A stretch of DNA of 64,000 nt from Clostridium estertheticum. Lineage in GTDB: Bacteria > Bacillota > Clostridia > Clostridiales > Clostridiaceae. The stretch is from NCBI RefSeq assembly GCF_011065935.2, contig NZ_JAAMNH020000001.1, positions 5,403,578-5,467,577 of the forward strand, read 5' to 3'. The notes beneath the pieces were generated by a model. It had not been told where the DNA came from. It was given only the letters and a program-made list of their open reading frames with translations, and did no database searches. Numbering within the stretch: the first letter of the stretch is position 1; every line of letters begins with the position of its first letter. Below, piece by piece: positions 33,235 to 41,297 of this stretch. Both the position numbers and the translations under genes were made by a program.

Positions 33235-33537
33235 ATTTATCTCCTTATTATTGTATTGAACTTATTACATATAATACATTATGCTGATACAAGTCCAGAA
33301 TATTTCTATATGTATTAATTAAATAATGTTAAATGCACCCTTCAATTATACATCATTATTGTTTTTCCTCCAATATTATTAAAATTGTATGATTTTACCT
33401 AAATCATCTTTATAAAATTAAATCTATTTATTTATTTATGCCCTATGTTTACAATATCCTATATTTTATGTATAATATGTTATATCTTGTATTAATAGGT
33501 ATGTTTTTGTTTTTTTATATAATGTGGAGGTGGTAAA

Positions 33538-34449
33538 ATGAATCACTTAAATAAAAAGGATTTTGTTATTATTGGTTCTAAAGATGAGTCTTTTGATGAG
33601 CCATACCAATATACGCAGATTAGAAATCCAATTAGAATCTTTTTTAAAAATAAGCTGGCTGTCACTTCACTAATAATACTGTTAATTATTATCGCAATAG
33701 TCATTTTTGGGCCACTCTTTAATAATTATCAATATGACAAAGAAGATTTATATGCGCATAATTTTAAGCCCTCCCTTGAGCATTGGTTTGGCACAGATAC
33801 GGTGGGCCGTGATATTTTTATACGGGTATGCTTAGGTGGCAGAATATCTTTACTTGTTGGTGTTGTTGTAGCTACCATTAATTTAATAATTGGAATTATA
33901 TATGGTGGTATATGTGCATATTATGGAGGAATTGTGGATGATATAATTATGAGAATAGTTGAAATAATATTGTGTGTTCCTAATTTAATTATTATTCTTT
34001 TAATTTATATGATTCTTATTCCAAGCATAACTGGTTTGATTATAGCTATGAGCTTAACCGGTTGGTGCACAGTTACTAGAATTGTTAGAGCTCAGTTATT
34101 ACAGCTTAAGGAACAAGACTACATACTCGCCGCTCATGCACTAGGTGCAACCTCTGCAAGAATTATAAGTAAGCATTTAATAGGTAATCTTATTAATACT
34201 GCCATAGTTGTTATTTCCTTGGAAATTCCTTCAGTTATGCTTAATGAAGCTACATTAAGTTATTTAGGCTTTGGTGTACAACCTCCTGATTTGAGTTGGG
34301 GATTAGTAGCAAATCAATCTCAGTTTGCCTTTATATTCTACCCTTATCAAACCTTTATACCCGTTACTTTTATAGCCATAACAATAATTTGTTTTAATTT
34401 TATAGGTGAGGGTTTACAAAATGTTTTTGATCCCACATTTTTAAATTAA
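33538..34449 (+). CDS. Orphan OppC/DppC-type ABC permease
   Basis: 303 aa integral membrane permease of the peptide/nickel ABC importer family, C-subunit type. It has an N-terminal OppC leader helix (IRIFFKNKLAVTSLIILLIIIAIVIFGP), the HWFGTDTVGRDIFIRV motif, and the EAA loop AAHALGATSARIISKHLIGNL. Normally it works with a B-type permease, two ATPases and a binding protein, none of which is adjacent. It may pair with subunits elsewhere or be a relic. GGAGGTGG precedes the ATG. Confidence 0.85.
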   Translation: MNHLNKKDFVIIGSKDESFDEPYQYTQIRNPIRIFFKNKLAVTSLIILLIIIAIVIFGPLFNNYQYDKEDLYAHNFKPSLEHWFGTDTVGRDIFIRVCLGGRISLLVGVVVATINLIIGIIYGGICAYYGGIVDDIIMRIVEIILCVPNLIIILLIYMILIPSITGLIIAMSLTGWCTVTRIVRAQLLQLKEQDYILAAHALGATSARIISKHLIGNLINTAIVVISLEIPSVMLNEATLSYLGFGVQPPDLSWGLVANQSQFAFIFYPYQTFIPVTFIAITIICFNFIGEGLQNVFDPTFLN

Positions 34450-34499
34450 AATAAAATAATCTTCCACTGATTTGCCCATTTTTATTTGGAGGTATCAAT

Positions 34500-36062
34500 A
34501 TGAGAAAAAAAGTTTTTATTATAATCTTTAGTTTTATATTTATTGCTATTTCTATTTTTCAATATTCCCTTAATTATAAAAAAAGGATAAAGCCACCTTC
34601 TTCTACTTGGTCTAAAGAAGTTTTGATTTCTTCTGGCAATATTACTACAGCTCCAAATATATTGAAATTTAATGGAAATTTTTTAGTAGCACACAACGAT
34701 AATAACACTATAAAATTATTATGCTTAGACACTCTTGGTATAAAAAAAAGTACTAAAACTTTTTCTGCTAAAACTAATCTACCCACTAGCATAGAAATCT
34801 TTACTGATGATGTATTTATTTATTTAAGTTGGTTTAAGAGTAATGGTTCTGCTAAATCATTAAATACTTTGAAATTAGACAAGAACCTTAATTTAATAGA
34901 AGAATATGAAGATAAACTGGCTAGTGAAAGAATAAAATTAGATGACCACGTAATGGCTGTCGCTTATGAAGATACAATTCGAATTATGGATTTAAAATCT
35001 AAAAAAAATACTATAATTAAAACTTGCTATAATCCCTCTTATATAGCAGGAACTAAGCACAATGACAAATATATTATTTCTTATATGCAGGCTACTCAAG
35101 GAGTTAACTACTTTTACGTAAAAGATGGACTAGCCTCAGACATTAAGCTTGCTGGTACAATTGTTGAATGGAGCAGAGTTCGTTATACCTCTAGTGCTCT
35201 TTCTACTAATGGTGAAAAAGCATATATTCTTTTAGAATATGTGTATTCATCTACATTTATTGGTCAAAAACTTCTTACTTTTTCTCTAAATAAGGAGGAA
35301 TACACGGTCACGGATTACACTGAAATAGTTAATGAAAATCCCTTTTATAATGCTACTTCTTTTAAATCAAATACTGCTGCTAAGTTTTTAATTAGTGGTG
35401 GCAGATCATATGAGAAGAAAGAGCTTTATACTGATATTTTAGAAATAACTGTAAATGGGAAATTAGTTTCCAATATTATCCCCTTATCTAGATCCAAAAA
35501 TACTTCCATGTATCCCGCAGTTTATAACGACACTGTAATATTTTGTGATTTTATAAATAGTTCTAAATTAAATGTTTACATGGTTTCTAGTAGGGAAGAT
35601 TTTAAGAAAGCTTATAATTTCAATAGAAAATCCGAAGCAATCCGTGCATTAAACGATACTTTTGAAAGCTTTATGTTTAGTATTGTATATATTCTTGCCT
35701 TTGGTTCACTTTGGATAGTACCTTCTTTATGTATTGCTTCAATAGCTTCTCTGGTTGAATATAAGTTGACAGATAAAAAAAGAAAATTATTATTCGTTTT
35801 TATATATTTTCTTATAACTTTAATCAAATGTTACTTTATATACAATATTTCCTTCAAAAAATATACTTTCTTTTTACCAGAATTTATGACAATTCCTCTT
35901 GGATTTGCTATAACCCTAATGATAAGTATACCCTGTTGTATTTATGCCTATAAAAAATACGCACAAAATTTACAAGATAACGTTGTAGCCTTATCCATAT
36001 CCTTACCGCTTATAATAGATAGTTTACTTACTTTATATATTTTTGTACCTTTTATAAAATAA
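34500..36062 (+). CDS. Unrecognised membrane protein, 520 aa
   Basis: No family recognised. One N-terminal membrane segment or signal anchor (about 5-22) is followed by about 370 extracytoplasmic residues rich in beta-strand-like alternation, compatible with a beta-propeller-like domain (repeated text such as FLVAHNDNNTIKLLCLDTLG and FIYLSWFKSNG). About four membrane segments follow at 390-515. It lies 50 bases after the orphan permease gene on the same strand, so the two may be co-transcribed. Its last 30 bases overlap the convergent PAP2 gene. GGAGG precedes the ATG. Confidence 0.65.
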   Translation: MRKKVFIIIFSFIFIAISIFQYSLNYKKRIKPPSSTWSKEVLISSGNITTAPNILKFNGNFLVAHNDNNTIKLLCLDTLGIKKSTKTFSAKTNLPTSIEIFTDDVFIYLSWFKSNGSAKSLNTLKLDKNLNLIEEYEDKLASERIKLDDHVMAVAYEDTIRIMDLKSKKNTIIKTCYNPSYIAGTKHNDKYIISYMQATQGVNYFYVKDGLASDIKLAGTIVEWSRVRYTSSALSTNGEKAYILLEYVYSSTFIGQKLLTFSLNKEEYTVTDYTEIVNENPFYNATSFKSNTAAKFLISGGRSYEKKELYTDILEITVNGKLVSNIIPLSRSKNTSMYPAVYNDTVIFCDFINSSKLNVYMVSSREDFKKAYNFNRKSEAIRALNDTFESFMFSIVYILAFGSLWIVPSLCIASIASLVEYKLTDKKRKLLFVFIYFLITLIKCYFIYNISFKKYTFFLPEFMTIPLGFAITLMISIPCCIYAYKKYAQNLQDNVVALSISLPLIIDSLLTLYIFVPFIK

Positions 36063-36674
36063 GATAGCAATATCTTCTTTTTTACTATTATTTATAAATC
36101 TAAATATTACTTCACTTAATAGAATAGCAAATACCAAATCCAATACCACATGTTGCTTAACAAATTGAGTAGATATAATTATAAGTATCCCTATTATATT
36201 AAAAATAAAACTTATAATTATATTGTTTTCAGTACCATTAATGCCTTTCATAATAATATATGTTGTTGTGACGTGCATACTTGGAAAGCAATTAAAAGGA
36301 TTATCATATTTATATATCATATTCACTAATTTAGATAATATATCTGTGCCAGCGACTATTGGTCTAGGCACTGTGGTTTGAAAAATTGCATATATAATAT
36401 AACATATCACTAGACCAATATTTAAACTAATAAGAGAAGTATAATAAGTTTTGCGATTTTTCATACATAGATATATTAAGCCTACAGCAATATATCCATA
36501 CCATGTTACATACGGCAGTATAAATATTTTAAGAAATGGTATTGTCTGATCTACATTTGTTACTAAACTATTTATATTTCCATCTCCATTATTTAAGAGT
36601 TTATAAAAAATAATAGAAACTACAATTGATGCCATAAAACTCAATGCAATTAAGTCACTTTTAAACTTTTTCAT
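36033..36674 (-). CDS. PAP2-family membrane phosphatase
   Basis: 213 aa protein with about six membrane segments and the three-part PAP2 phosphatase signature: R in TTVPRPIV, PSMH in FNCFPSMHVTTTY, and the last motif around TQFVKQHVVLD. The conserved SRxxxxxHxxxD reads T-Q-F-V-K-Q-H-V-V-L-D here, as in inositol phosphorylceramide synthase-like members. Likely substrates are lipid phosphates such as undecaprenyl or phosphatidic acid derivatives. Its 3' end overlaps the opposing gene by 30 bases. Confidence 0.8.
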   Translation of the reverse strand: MKKFKSDLIALSFMASIVVSIIFYKLLNNGDGNINSLVTNVDQTIPFLKIFILPYVTWYGYIAVGLIYLCMKNRKTYYTSLISLNIGLVICYIIYAIFQTTVPRPIVAGTDILSKLVNMIYKYDNPFNCFPSMHVTTTYIIMKGINGTENNIIISFIFNIIGILIIISTQFVKQHVVLDLVFAILLSEVIFRFINNSKKEDIAILFYKRYKNI

Positions 36675-36779
36675 AAAATCTCCTTTCTATGGTAGCCTTA
36701 TGTTACTAATTTAATATATACTTTATATACATTTTCTGCAGTATGTGGATTAATATTCATGTTTTTTAAATTTTATATA

Positions 36780-36825
36780 AAAAAAGCTATTTATATATGA
36801 ATGCTCATATATAAATAGCTTTTTT
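36780..36825 (-). terminator. Strong hairpin terminator after tRNA-Thr
   Basis: A perfect 21-base stem (AAAAAAGCTATTTATATATG...) with an ATGC loop and T-runs on both strands, between tRNA-Thr(CGT) and the PAP2 gene. Confidence 0.85.
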
Positions 36826-36908
36826 ATAATTCCTTATTTTTTTGTGAAAGTTCGTTTCTAAGTATGTTATAGTATCGCTACTTAAGCTTTTTTTCTATGG
36901 TATAAAAT

Positions 36909-36983
36909 TGGAGCTGAAAAAGGGGATCGAACCCTCGACCTACGCGTTACGAGTGCGTTACTCTACCAACTGAGCTATTTCAG
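36909..36983 (-). tRNA. tRNA-Thr(CGT)
   Basis: Cloverleaf starts GCTGAAA and pairs with TTTCAGC; D-stem GCTC/GAGT, anticodon loop CTCGTAA (anticodon CGT), T-arm GGGTTCGATCCC, encoded CCA. The base of the anticodon loop has an A31-C39 mismatch (stem ACGCA/CGCGT) where A-U is expected, a mild oddity. This is the second threonine tRNA in the window. Confidence 0.9.
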
Positions 36984-37008
36984 CATATCTAAATTGATTT
37001 AATCCTCT

Positions 37009-37335
37009 TTAGTAGTTATACATATTTTTATTTAAATGTAACCCATTTATATCAGTAAATGAATTAGTAGCAATTGAAATCAAATCAACTAATATCCATA
37101 TACCAAAACCACCAAAAGTTAAAATCATTAAAATTCCTGTACCGGTTTTACCTACATAAAATCTATGAATGCCAATTCCGCCAAGAAAGACACACAACAA
37201 TAGTGCAACTAACCAATTTTTGTCACTAACAGTTCTTACTTCGGTCCTATTCTGTTGAATTAATAAATTGATGCCACAGGTTTTACAGAAATTAGATCCA
37301 TCATCATTTTGAGCGCTACAATTATGACAGAACAT
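37009..37335 (-). CDS. Zinc-ribbon/TM2-domain membrane protein
   Basis: 108 aa protein. The N-terminal zinc ribbon is FCHNCSAQNDDGSNFCKTCG (two CxxC pairs, residues 3-21). A linker follows, then a TM2 domain with two membrane segments (WLVALLLCVFLGGIGIHRFYVGK and GILMILTFGGFGIWILVDLI) and its signature G-x-x-G-x-H-R-F-Y. Function unknown. It lies 25 bases upstream of tRNA-Thr(CGT) in the transcript direction. Confidence 0.85.
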   Translation of the reverse strand: MFCHNCSAQNDDGSNFCKTCGINLLIQQNRTEVRTVSDKNWLVALLLCVFLGGIGIHRFYVGKTGTGILMILTFGGFGIWILVDLISIATNSFTDINGLHLNKNMYNY

Positions 37336-37455
37336 TAAATCACCCTTTTCTCATTATTTTAAATATCTTATTTATATTTTATCATATGTGGCAACATTTT
37401 ACTATATGTATGTTATTTATCTAATCAAAAGGAGTGGCCCGGTCGCCACTCCAAA

Positions 37456-37845
37456 CTATAAAGACATATCTTTCACGCAATTAAGCTTTTTCCTATAATC
37501 ACTTTCAATAGAATCAATATCCCTCTCTTGCTGTTCTCTCTTTATTTTTTTAACAGTATTTGTATCGTCAATTTGTGGTATTGAATTTGGTACAGCATTT
37601 TTAAAAAGCTCTCCAACTATATTACCTATATATTCTTTAACTTCAGGATTATCTAAAATGTTTGCAATATCTACTGCATCCAATTGCTTAACTTTATTCC
37701 CGTAGTCCTTGTAAAATCTTAGAGCCTGCTTTATAAGTTTAGAATTATTGATACCCTTCTTCTCCATATTGCTCACATAAGTAATCAAGTCTTTATCTGT
37801 ATCCTCTCCTAAGTTTGATGATACAGTCTTACGGAGGGCGCCCAT
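37456..37845 (-). CDS. ParR-like DNA-binding adaptor of an actin-type partition system
   Basis: 129 aa protein downstream of the ParM-like gene. The N-terminal part (LRKTVSSNLGEDTDKDLITYV...NNSKLIKQALRFYKDYG) fits a ribbon-helix-helix DNA-binding domain as in ParR. The C-terminal part is charged and probably disordered, where ParR contacts ParM filaments. Its ATG is 2 bases after the ParM stop with only a weak Shine-Dalgarno, suggesting translational coupling. In known systems ParR binds parC repeats upstream of parM; suitable repeats are present here. The assignment rests on position and general pattern. Confidence 0.65.
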   Translation of the reverse strand: MGALRKTVSSNLGEDTDKDLITYVSNMEKKGINNSKLIKQALRFYKDYGNKVKQLDAVDIANILDNPEVKEYIGNIVGELFKNAVPNSIPQIDDTNTVKKIKREQQERDIDSIESDYRKKLNCVKDMSL

Positions 37846-37847
37846 AA

Positions 37848-38903
37848 TTATTGTTCCGCTTCTGTAGTTGAAGCAACTTCTTTATTTCCATCTAAGTATT
37901 CAAGCACTAGCAGTTCCTTATATCTTTCAGCAAATAGTATAGCATTAGCACATTGAGGATCTTTATTATCTATTAGTTTTGGTTCAGTTTTTTTAAACTC
38001 AGTTTGTAAATAATCTAATAATAAATCAGCAGGACCTCCTATTATTCTTATATCTTTACAAGTATTCGGTTTAAAAGAACTATTAATTGAACTGATTGCT
38101 TTCTCTACATAAGGTCTTAACACTAAGTCCTTAATGTCTTGTAAGACATTTGTCTCTCCAAAAGGTAGTTCATCGTCTTCTAAGTATTCAATAGCATCTG
38201 ATATGTCATAATTACCGTCAGAACCTTCTGCTGAGTTGAACTTAGTGAGCAAAGCCTCTGTTATTGGCTCAAAACCATGTTGAGCAAAACTACTAGCCTT
38301 AGTCATTCCTAGCACCTTGTTACCGAATTCATCTTTTTCATATTTCCATTGAGATACATCTAAAGTACCACCACCAAAGTCAAGTAACAACATTGGGTAA
38401 CTAAACATTTCCATAGTTTCTGCACTTAATGTTCCTCCTTGTTTAAATACTTGTACATCTAAAATTTCAATATCATATGCTATATTGTTTATTGTTATAG
38501 ATTGTCTTTCCATCTTCTTGATTTCATTTTTAAGTGGAATACTATGGTCTATATAATATTCCGCAGGAAGTCCAACAGCAAGTCTTACCTTTATCTTAGT
38601 TTCACCTTTAAAACTAAGTGCAATAGCATTAAGTAAGTTCAGCTTATAGTGTTCTGACATGTATTTGTTAGATTCCATATTAAGCTTACCCTCTTTGTTA
38701 CCTACTGTATAAAACTTCCCATTCCAGGTTACATTACTTATTCCAGTAGCCCTTGAACCATGCTTGCTTACAGAAGATACTCTACTAGCAAATATTACAT
38801 TTGTACTTGTTTTTGTAAATGTATTTCCTATGTCTACAGTTAATACGGAGGCCAACACTTTGTTTAGCACAGGGTATTTTTTTGATATATCTGTTAAGTT
38901 CAT
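37848..38903 (-). CDS. ParM/Alp-like actin homologue
   Basis: 351 aa actin-fold ATPase of the plasmid ParM/Alp type. Phosphate-1 motif VDIGNTFTKT has its Asp at 24; phosphate-2 is LLLDFGGGTLDVSQW (D175-D182); the adenosine motif is IRIIGGPADLLLDYL near 290. ParM filaments push sister plasmids apart when capped by ParR bound to parC. AGGAGG is 8 bases before the ATG. I see no replication initiator, relaxase or integrase beside it, so it is either a chromosomal survivor of an integrated element or has a cellular role. Confidence 0.85.
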   Translation of the reverse strand: MNLTDISKKYPVLNKVLASVLTVDIGNTFTKTSTNVIFASRVSSVSKHGSRATGISNVTWNGKFYTVGNKEGKLNMESNKYMSEHYKLNLLNAIALSFKGETKIKVRLAVGLPAEYYIDHSIPLKNEIKKMERQSITINNIAYDIEILDVQVFKQGGTLSAETMEMFSYPMLLLDFGGGTLDVSQWKYEKDEFGNKVLGMTKASSFAQHGFEPITEALLTKFNSAEGSDGNYDISDAIEYLEDDELPFGETNVLQDIKDLVLRPYVEKAISSINSSFKPNTCKDIRIIGGPADLLLDYLQTEFKKTEPKLIDNKDPQCANAILFAERYKELLVLEYLDGNKEVASTTEAEQ

Positions 38904-38992
38904 TTTTCTTTCCTCCTAATTATTTCTTTTTATGGTTTGTTATTATATATTCTGTATTATAATGTAAACTCCTTCTTTTTTAACAATTTTTT

Positions 38993-39382
38993 TTGTAAAC
39001 ATTTGTAAGCCTATATGTAGATGTTTATATACCTACTTGTAAACATATATAGATATATCTACAAATGTTTATATATCTATACTAAAACAAAAATAGGATA
39101 AGAAAACTTATAAAGTTTCCTTATCCTATCATTACTAAACCACTTAAGTTGCTATCAATTATATAAATGCTATCATATTTACTAAATTGAGGTATACATA
39201 AGAGCTTTTTGATAAATAAATCTTGATTGTCTAGTACTTAAACTCCTGGTTCTAGGGTCAGTTCGTTACTCTGGTGCACAATCAGACGTTATAAAGTGAT
39301 AACTGAATATAATATATATATATTTATCTATCTATTTGTAAACGTAGATATATATATATACAAATGTAGATATATATATACT
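38993..39382. repeat. parC-like repeat region upstream of the ParM gene
   Basis: Two clusters of related repeats. The left cluster is at 38993-39077, with units in alternating orientation at 38993, 39016, 39037 and 39060 (for example TTGTAAACATATATAGATA and TACAAATGTTTATATATC). The right cluster is at 39335-39380 (TTTGTAAACGTAGATATA and TACAAATGTAGATATATA). Between them are a 17-base hairpin at 39093-39129 and about 200 bases with no assigned feature, including a slightly GC-richer patch at 39240-39300. This arrangement fits a centromere and autoregulatory operator. Confidence 0.6.
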
Positions 39383-39438
39383 AGTCAAAACGCCCTTATC
39401 AGCTCATTATATACACATTATTTTCTTTTTAAATGTTA

Positions 39439-39570
39439 ACGCTAACAAAAGTATATGTGGCGTAAGAATGTGTTTGAGCAAGCCTCAGTAATTTAAATTT
39501 AAATTTAGAATTACTCAGCGACGCGAGCACATTTCTTACAACATATACTTTTCATTATACTATCGAGAAA
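39439..39570. repeat. Palindromic repeat (copy D)
   Basis: Arms AAAAGTATATGT...TAAGAATGTG and CACATTTCTTA...ACATATACTTTT, with inner CAGTAATT/GAATTACT pairing and the GTTTGAGCAAGC / CAGCGACGCGAG motif pair. It lacks the innermost hairpin seen in copies C and E. It stands about 25 bases from copy E. Confidence 0.8.
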
Positions 39571-39595
39571 CAATATCAATTTTTGAAACAAAGTG

Positions 39596-39826
39596 TTTTT
39601 CTTAGATGATGCTAACAAAAGTATATATCGCGTAAAATGCGTATGAGCAAGCTCTAGTAATTCAAAATTTATTTTATTTATAGCTGCGTTAAGAAAGCCG
39701 CATGTTTGAGCAAAGCGAGTTTGCGGCTTTTAGCAGATATAAATAAAATAAATTTTAGAATTACTTAGCGCAGCGAACGCATTTCTAGCGACATATACTT
39801 TTAGTTAAAGCATCTTCTAAGAAAAA
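39596..39826. repeat. Nested palindromic repeat (copy E)
   Basis: A 231-base long hairpin. Outer ends TTTTTCTTAGATGATGCTAA and TTCTAAGAAAAA, arms AAAAGTATAT/ATATACTTTT, the GAGCAAGC/AGCGCAGCGA pair, a long AT-rich stem beginning GTAATTCAAAATTTATTTTA, then an innermost hairpin GCCGCATGTTTGAGC / GCGAGTTTGCGGC. It ends 26 bases before the dnaB stop and may serve as dnaB's terminator. Confidence 0.85.
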
Positions 39827-39851
39827 CTTTTAGTTTAAAGGAGATTATTTT

Positions 39852-41183
39852 CTAATCTCTATGAATAACATCCAGCCTAGCAAATTTACTGAATTGACCT
39901 ATCCATGCAAGTCTTACCGTTCCCACAGGACCATTCCTTTGTTTTGCTATTATACACTCTGCTACATTCTTATCTTCTGTTTCCTTATCATAATACTCAT
40001 CCCTATATAAGAACATAACGATGTCAGCATCCTGCTCAATAGATCCTGACTCTCTAAGGTCTGATAGCATAGGTCTATGGTCAGCTCTTTGCTCTGGCGC
40101 ACGTGACAGCTGTGACAATGCTATAACTGGGCACTGCATCTCTTTTGCAAGGGCTTTAATAGATCTAGATATTTCTGATACCTCTTGTTGTCTACTCTCA
40201 GGATTACTACCAGACATAAGTTGGAGATAATCTATAACTATCATGTCAATACCATGCTCCATTTTTAATTTTCTGCATTTTGAACGCATATCCATAACAG
40301 AAGTTCCTGCTGTATCATCAATGAATATTTTAGCAGCAGCTAGAGGCCCTGAGGCTTTAGCTATGTTTTCCCAGTCCTTATCTTCTAAATTACCATGTCT
40401 AAGCTTTGACATATCAACATTCGCTTCTGAACAAAGTAATTTATAGGCAAGCTGCTCTTTAGACATTTCCAGTGAAAATATAGCAACATTTTTCCCTTCC
40501 CTAAGAGCCGCATACTCAGCTAAATTTAGTGCAAAGGTTGTTTTACCCATAGAGGGCCTAGCCGCAATAAGAATCATATCGCCCTTTTGGAATCCAGCTG
40601 TTTTATCATCCAGTTCTGGAAAACCACTAGGTATTCCAGTTGTTTCACCTTTATTATTAAAGATTCTTTCTATTTCTAGAAATCCTCTCTCAAGTACAGT
40701 ATTCATTGGCTCAAAGTCACTTGTATTCTTTCTCTCTGCTATATTAAAGACTTTTTGCTCTGCAAGATCCATTACTGCCTCTACATCATCTTGCTTATTG
40801 TAACAATTTTCCATAATATCAGTAGAGGCTCTGATAAGTTTTCTTAAAATAGATTTATCATCTACAATTTTTATATATGAACTTAAATTGGCAGTAGAGG
40901 GTATTGAGTTACTTATCTCTGTAATATAAGTAATTCCCCCTGAAGCTTCTAACTTTTCAGAAGAACGTAAATGCTCGAGTAGTGTAATCATATCAATAGG
41001 TGTATCCTTTTGATATAAATCAAAAATAGCGTTAAATATAACCTTATGAGAATCTCTGTAAAAATCATCGCCTTTTAAAATCTCAACTACCCTTGATATG
41101 GCAGTTTTATCTATTAGCATTGATCCAATTACCGATTGCTCTGCTTCTAAGTTATAAGGCAGGCTTCTAAGAGGTGTATCCAT
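39852..41183 (-). CDS. dnaB: Replicative DNA helicase DnaB
   Basis: 443 aa hexameric helicase that unwinds DNA at replication forks. The N-terminal domain begins LPYNLEAEQSVIGSML; the RecA-like C-terminal domain has Walker A AARPSMGKTTFALN (about 205-215), the IDYLQLM Walker B and the L-S-Q-L-S-R-x-P-E-x-R segment. No intein. The start is the ATG 8 bases after AGGAGAG; an in-frame extension of 22 codons upstream lies across the hairpin between lonC and dnaB and is unlikely to be translated. Confidence 0.97.
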   Translation of the reverse strand: MDTPLRSLPYNLEAEQSVIGSMLIDKTAISRVVEILKGDDFYRDSHKVIFNAIFDLYQKDTPIDMITLLEHLRSSEKLEASGGITYITEISNSIPSTANLSSYIKIVDDKSILRKLIRASTDIMENCYNKQDDVEAVMDLAEQKVFNIAERKNTSDFEPMNTVLERGFLEIERIFNNKGETTGIPSGFPELDDKTAGFQKGDMILIAARPSMGKTTFALNLAEYAALREGKNVAIFSLEMSKEQLAYKLLCSEANVDMSKLRHGNLEDKDWENIAKASGPLAAAKIFIDDTAGTSVMDMRSKCRKLKMEHGIDMIVIDYLQLMSGSNPESRQQEVSEISRSIKALAKEMQCPVIALSQLSRAPEQRADHRPMLSDLRESGSIEQDADIVMFLYRDEYYDKETEDKNVAECIIAKQRNGPVGTVRLAWIGQFSKFARLDVIHRD

Positions 41184-41212
41184 TTTTTCATCTCTCCTAA
41201 AGTATTGTTTAT

Positions 41213-41275
41213 GCCCTGTTAAAATTACACCATCGAAGATGATAAACATCTACGATGTTGATGATTTAACAGGGC
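41213..41275 (-). other. Large hairpin between lonC and dnaB
   Basis: Arms GCCCTGTTAAA and TTTAACAGGGC (11 bases, perfect) enclose further pairings including CATCG/CGATG. It lies between the lonC stop and the dnaB start on the minus strand, so it would sit in the mRNA. No long T-run follows. It could be an attenuator, a processing site or a weak terminator. Confidence 0.5.
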
Positions 41276-41297
41276 TTAATTATAATTACTTATTTTT

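Noticed and set aside
34574..34792. Minus-strand open frame inside the 520-aa membrane protein gene
   Set aside because: No ribosome binding site, hydrophobic shadow of the sense codons and no neighbours to support it.
39240..39300. Tail of an rRNA or tRNA in the slightly GC-richer patch
   Set aside because: No cloverleaf or recognisable rRNA segment could be formed; left as part of the unassigned ParM upstream region.
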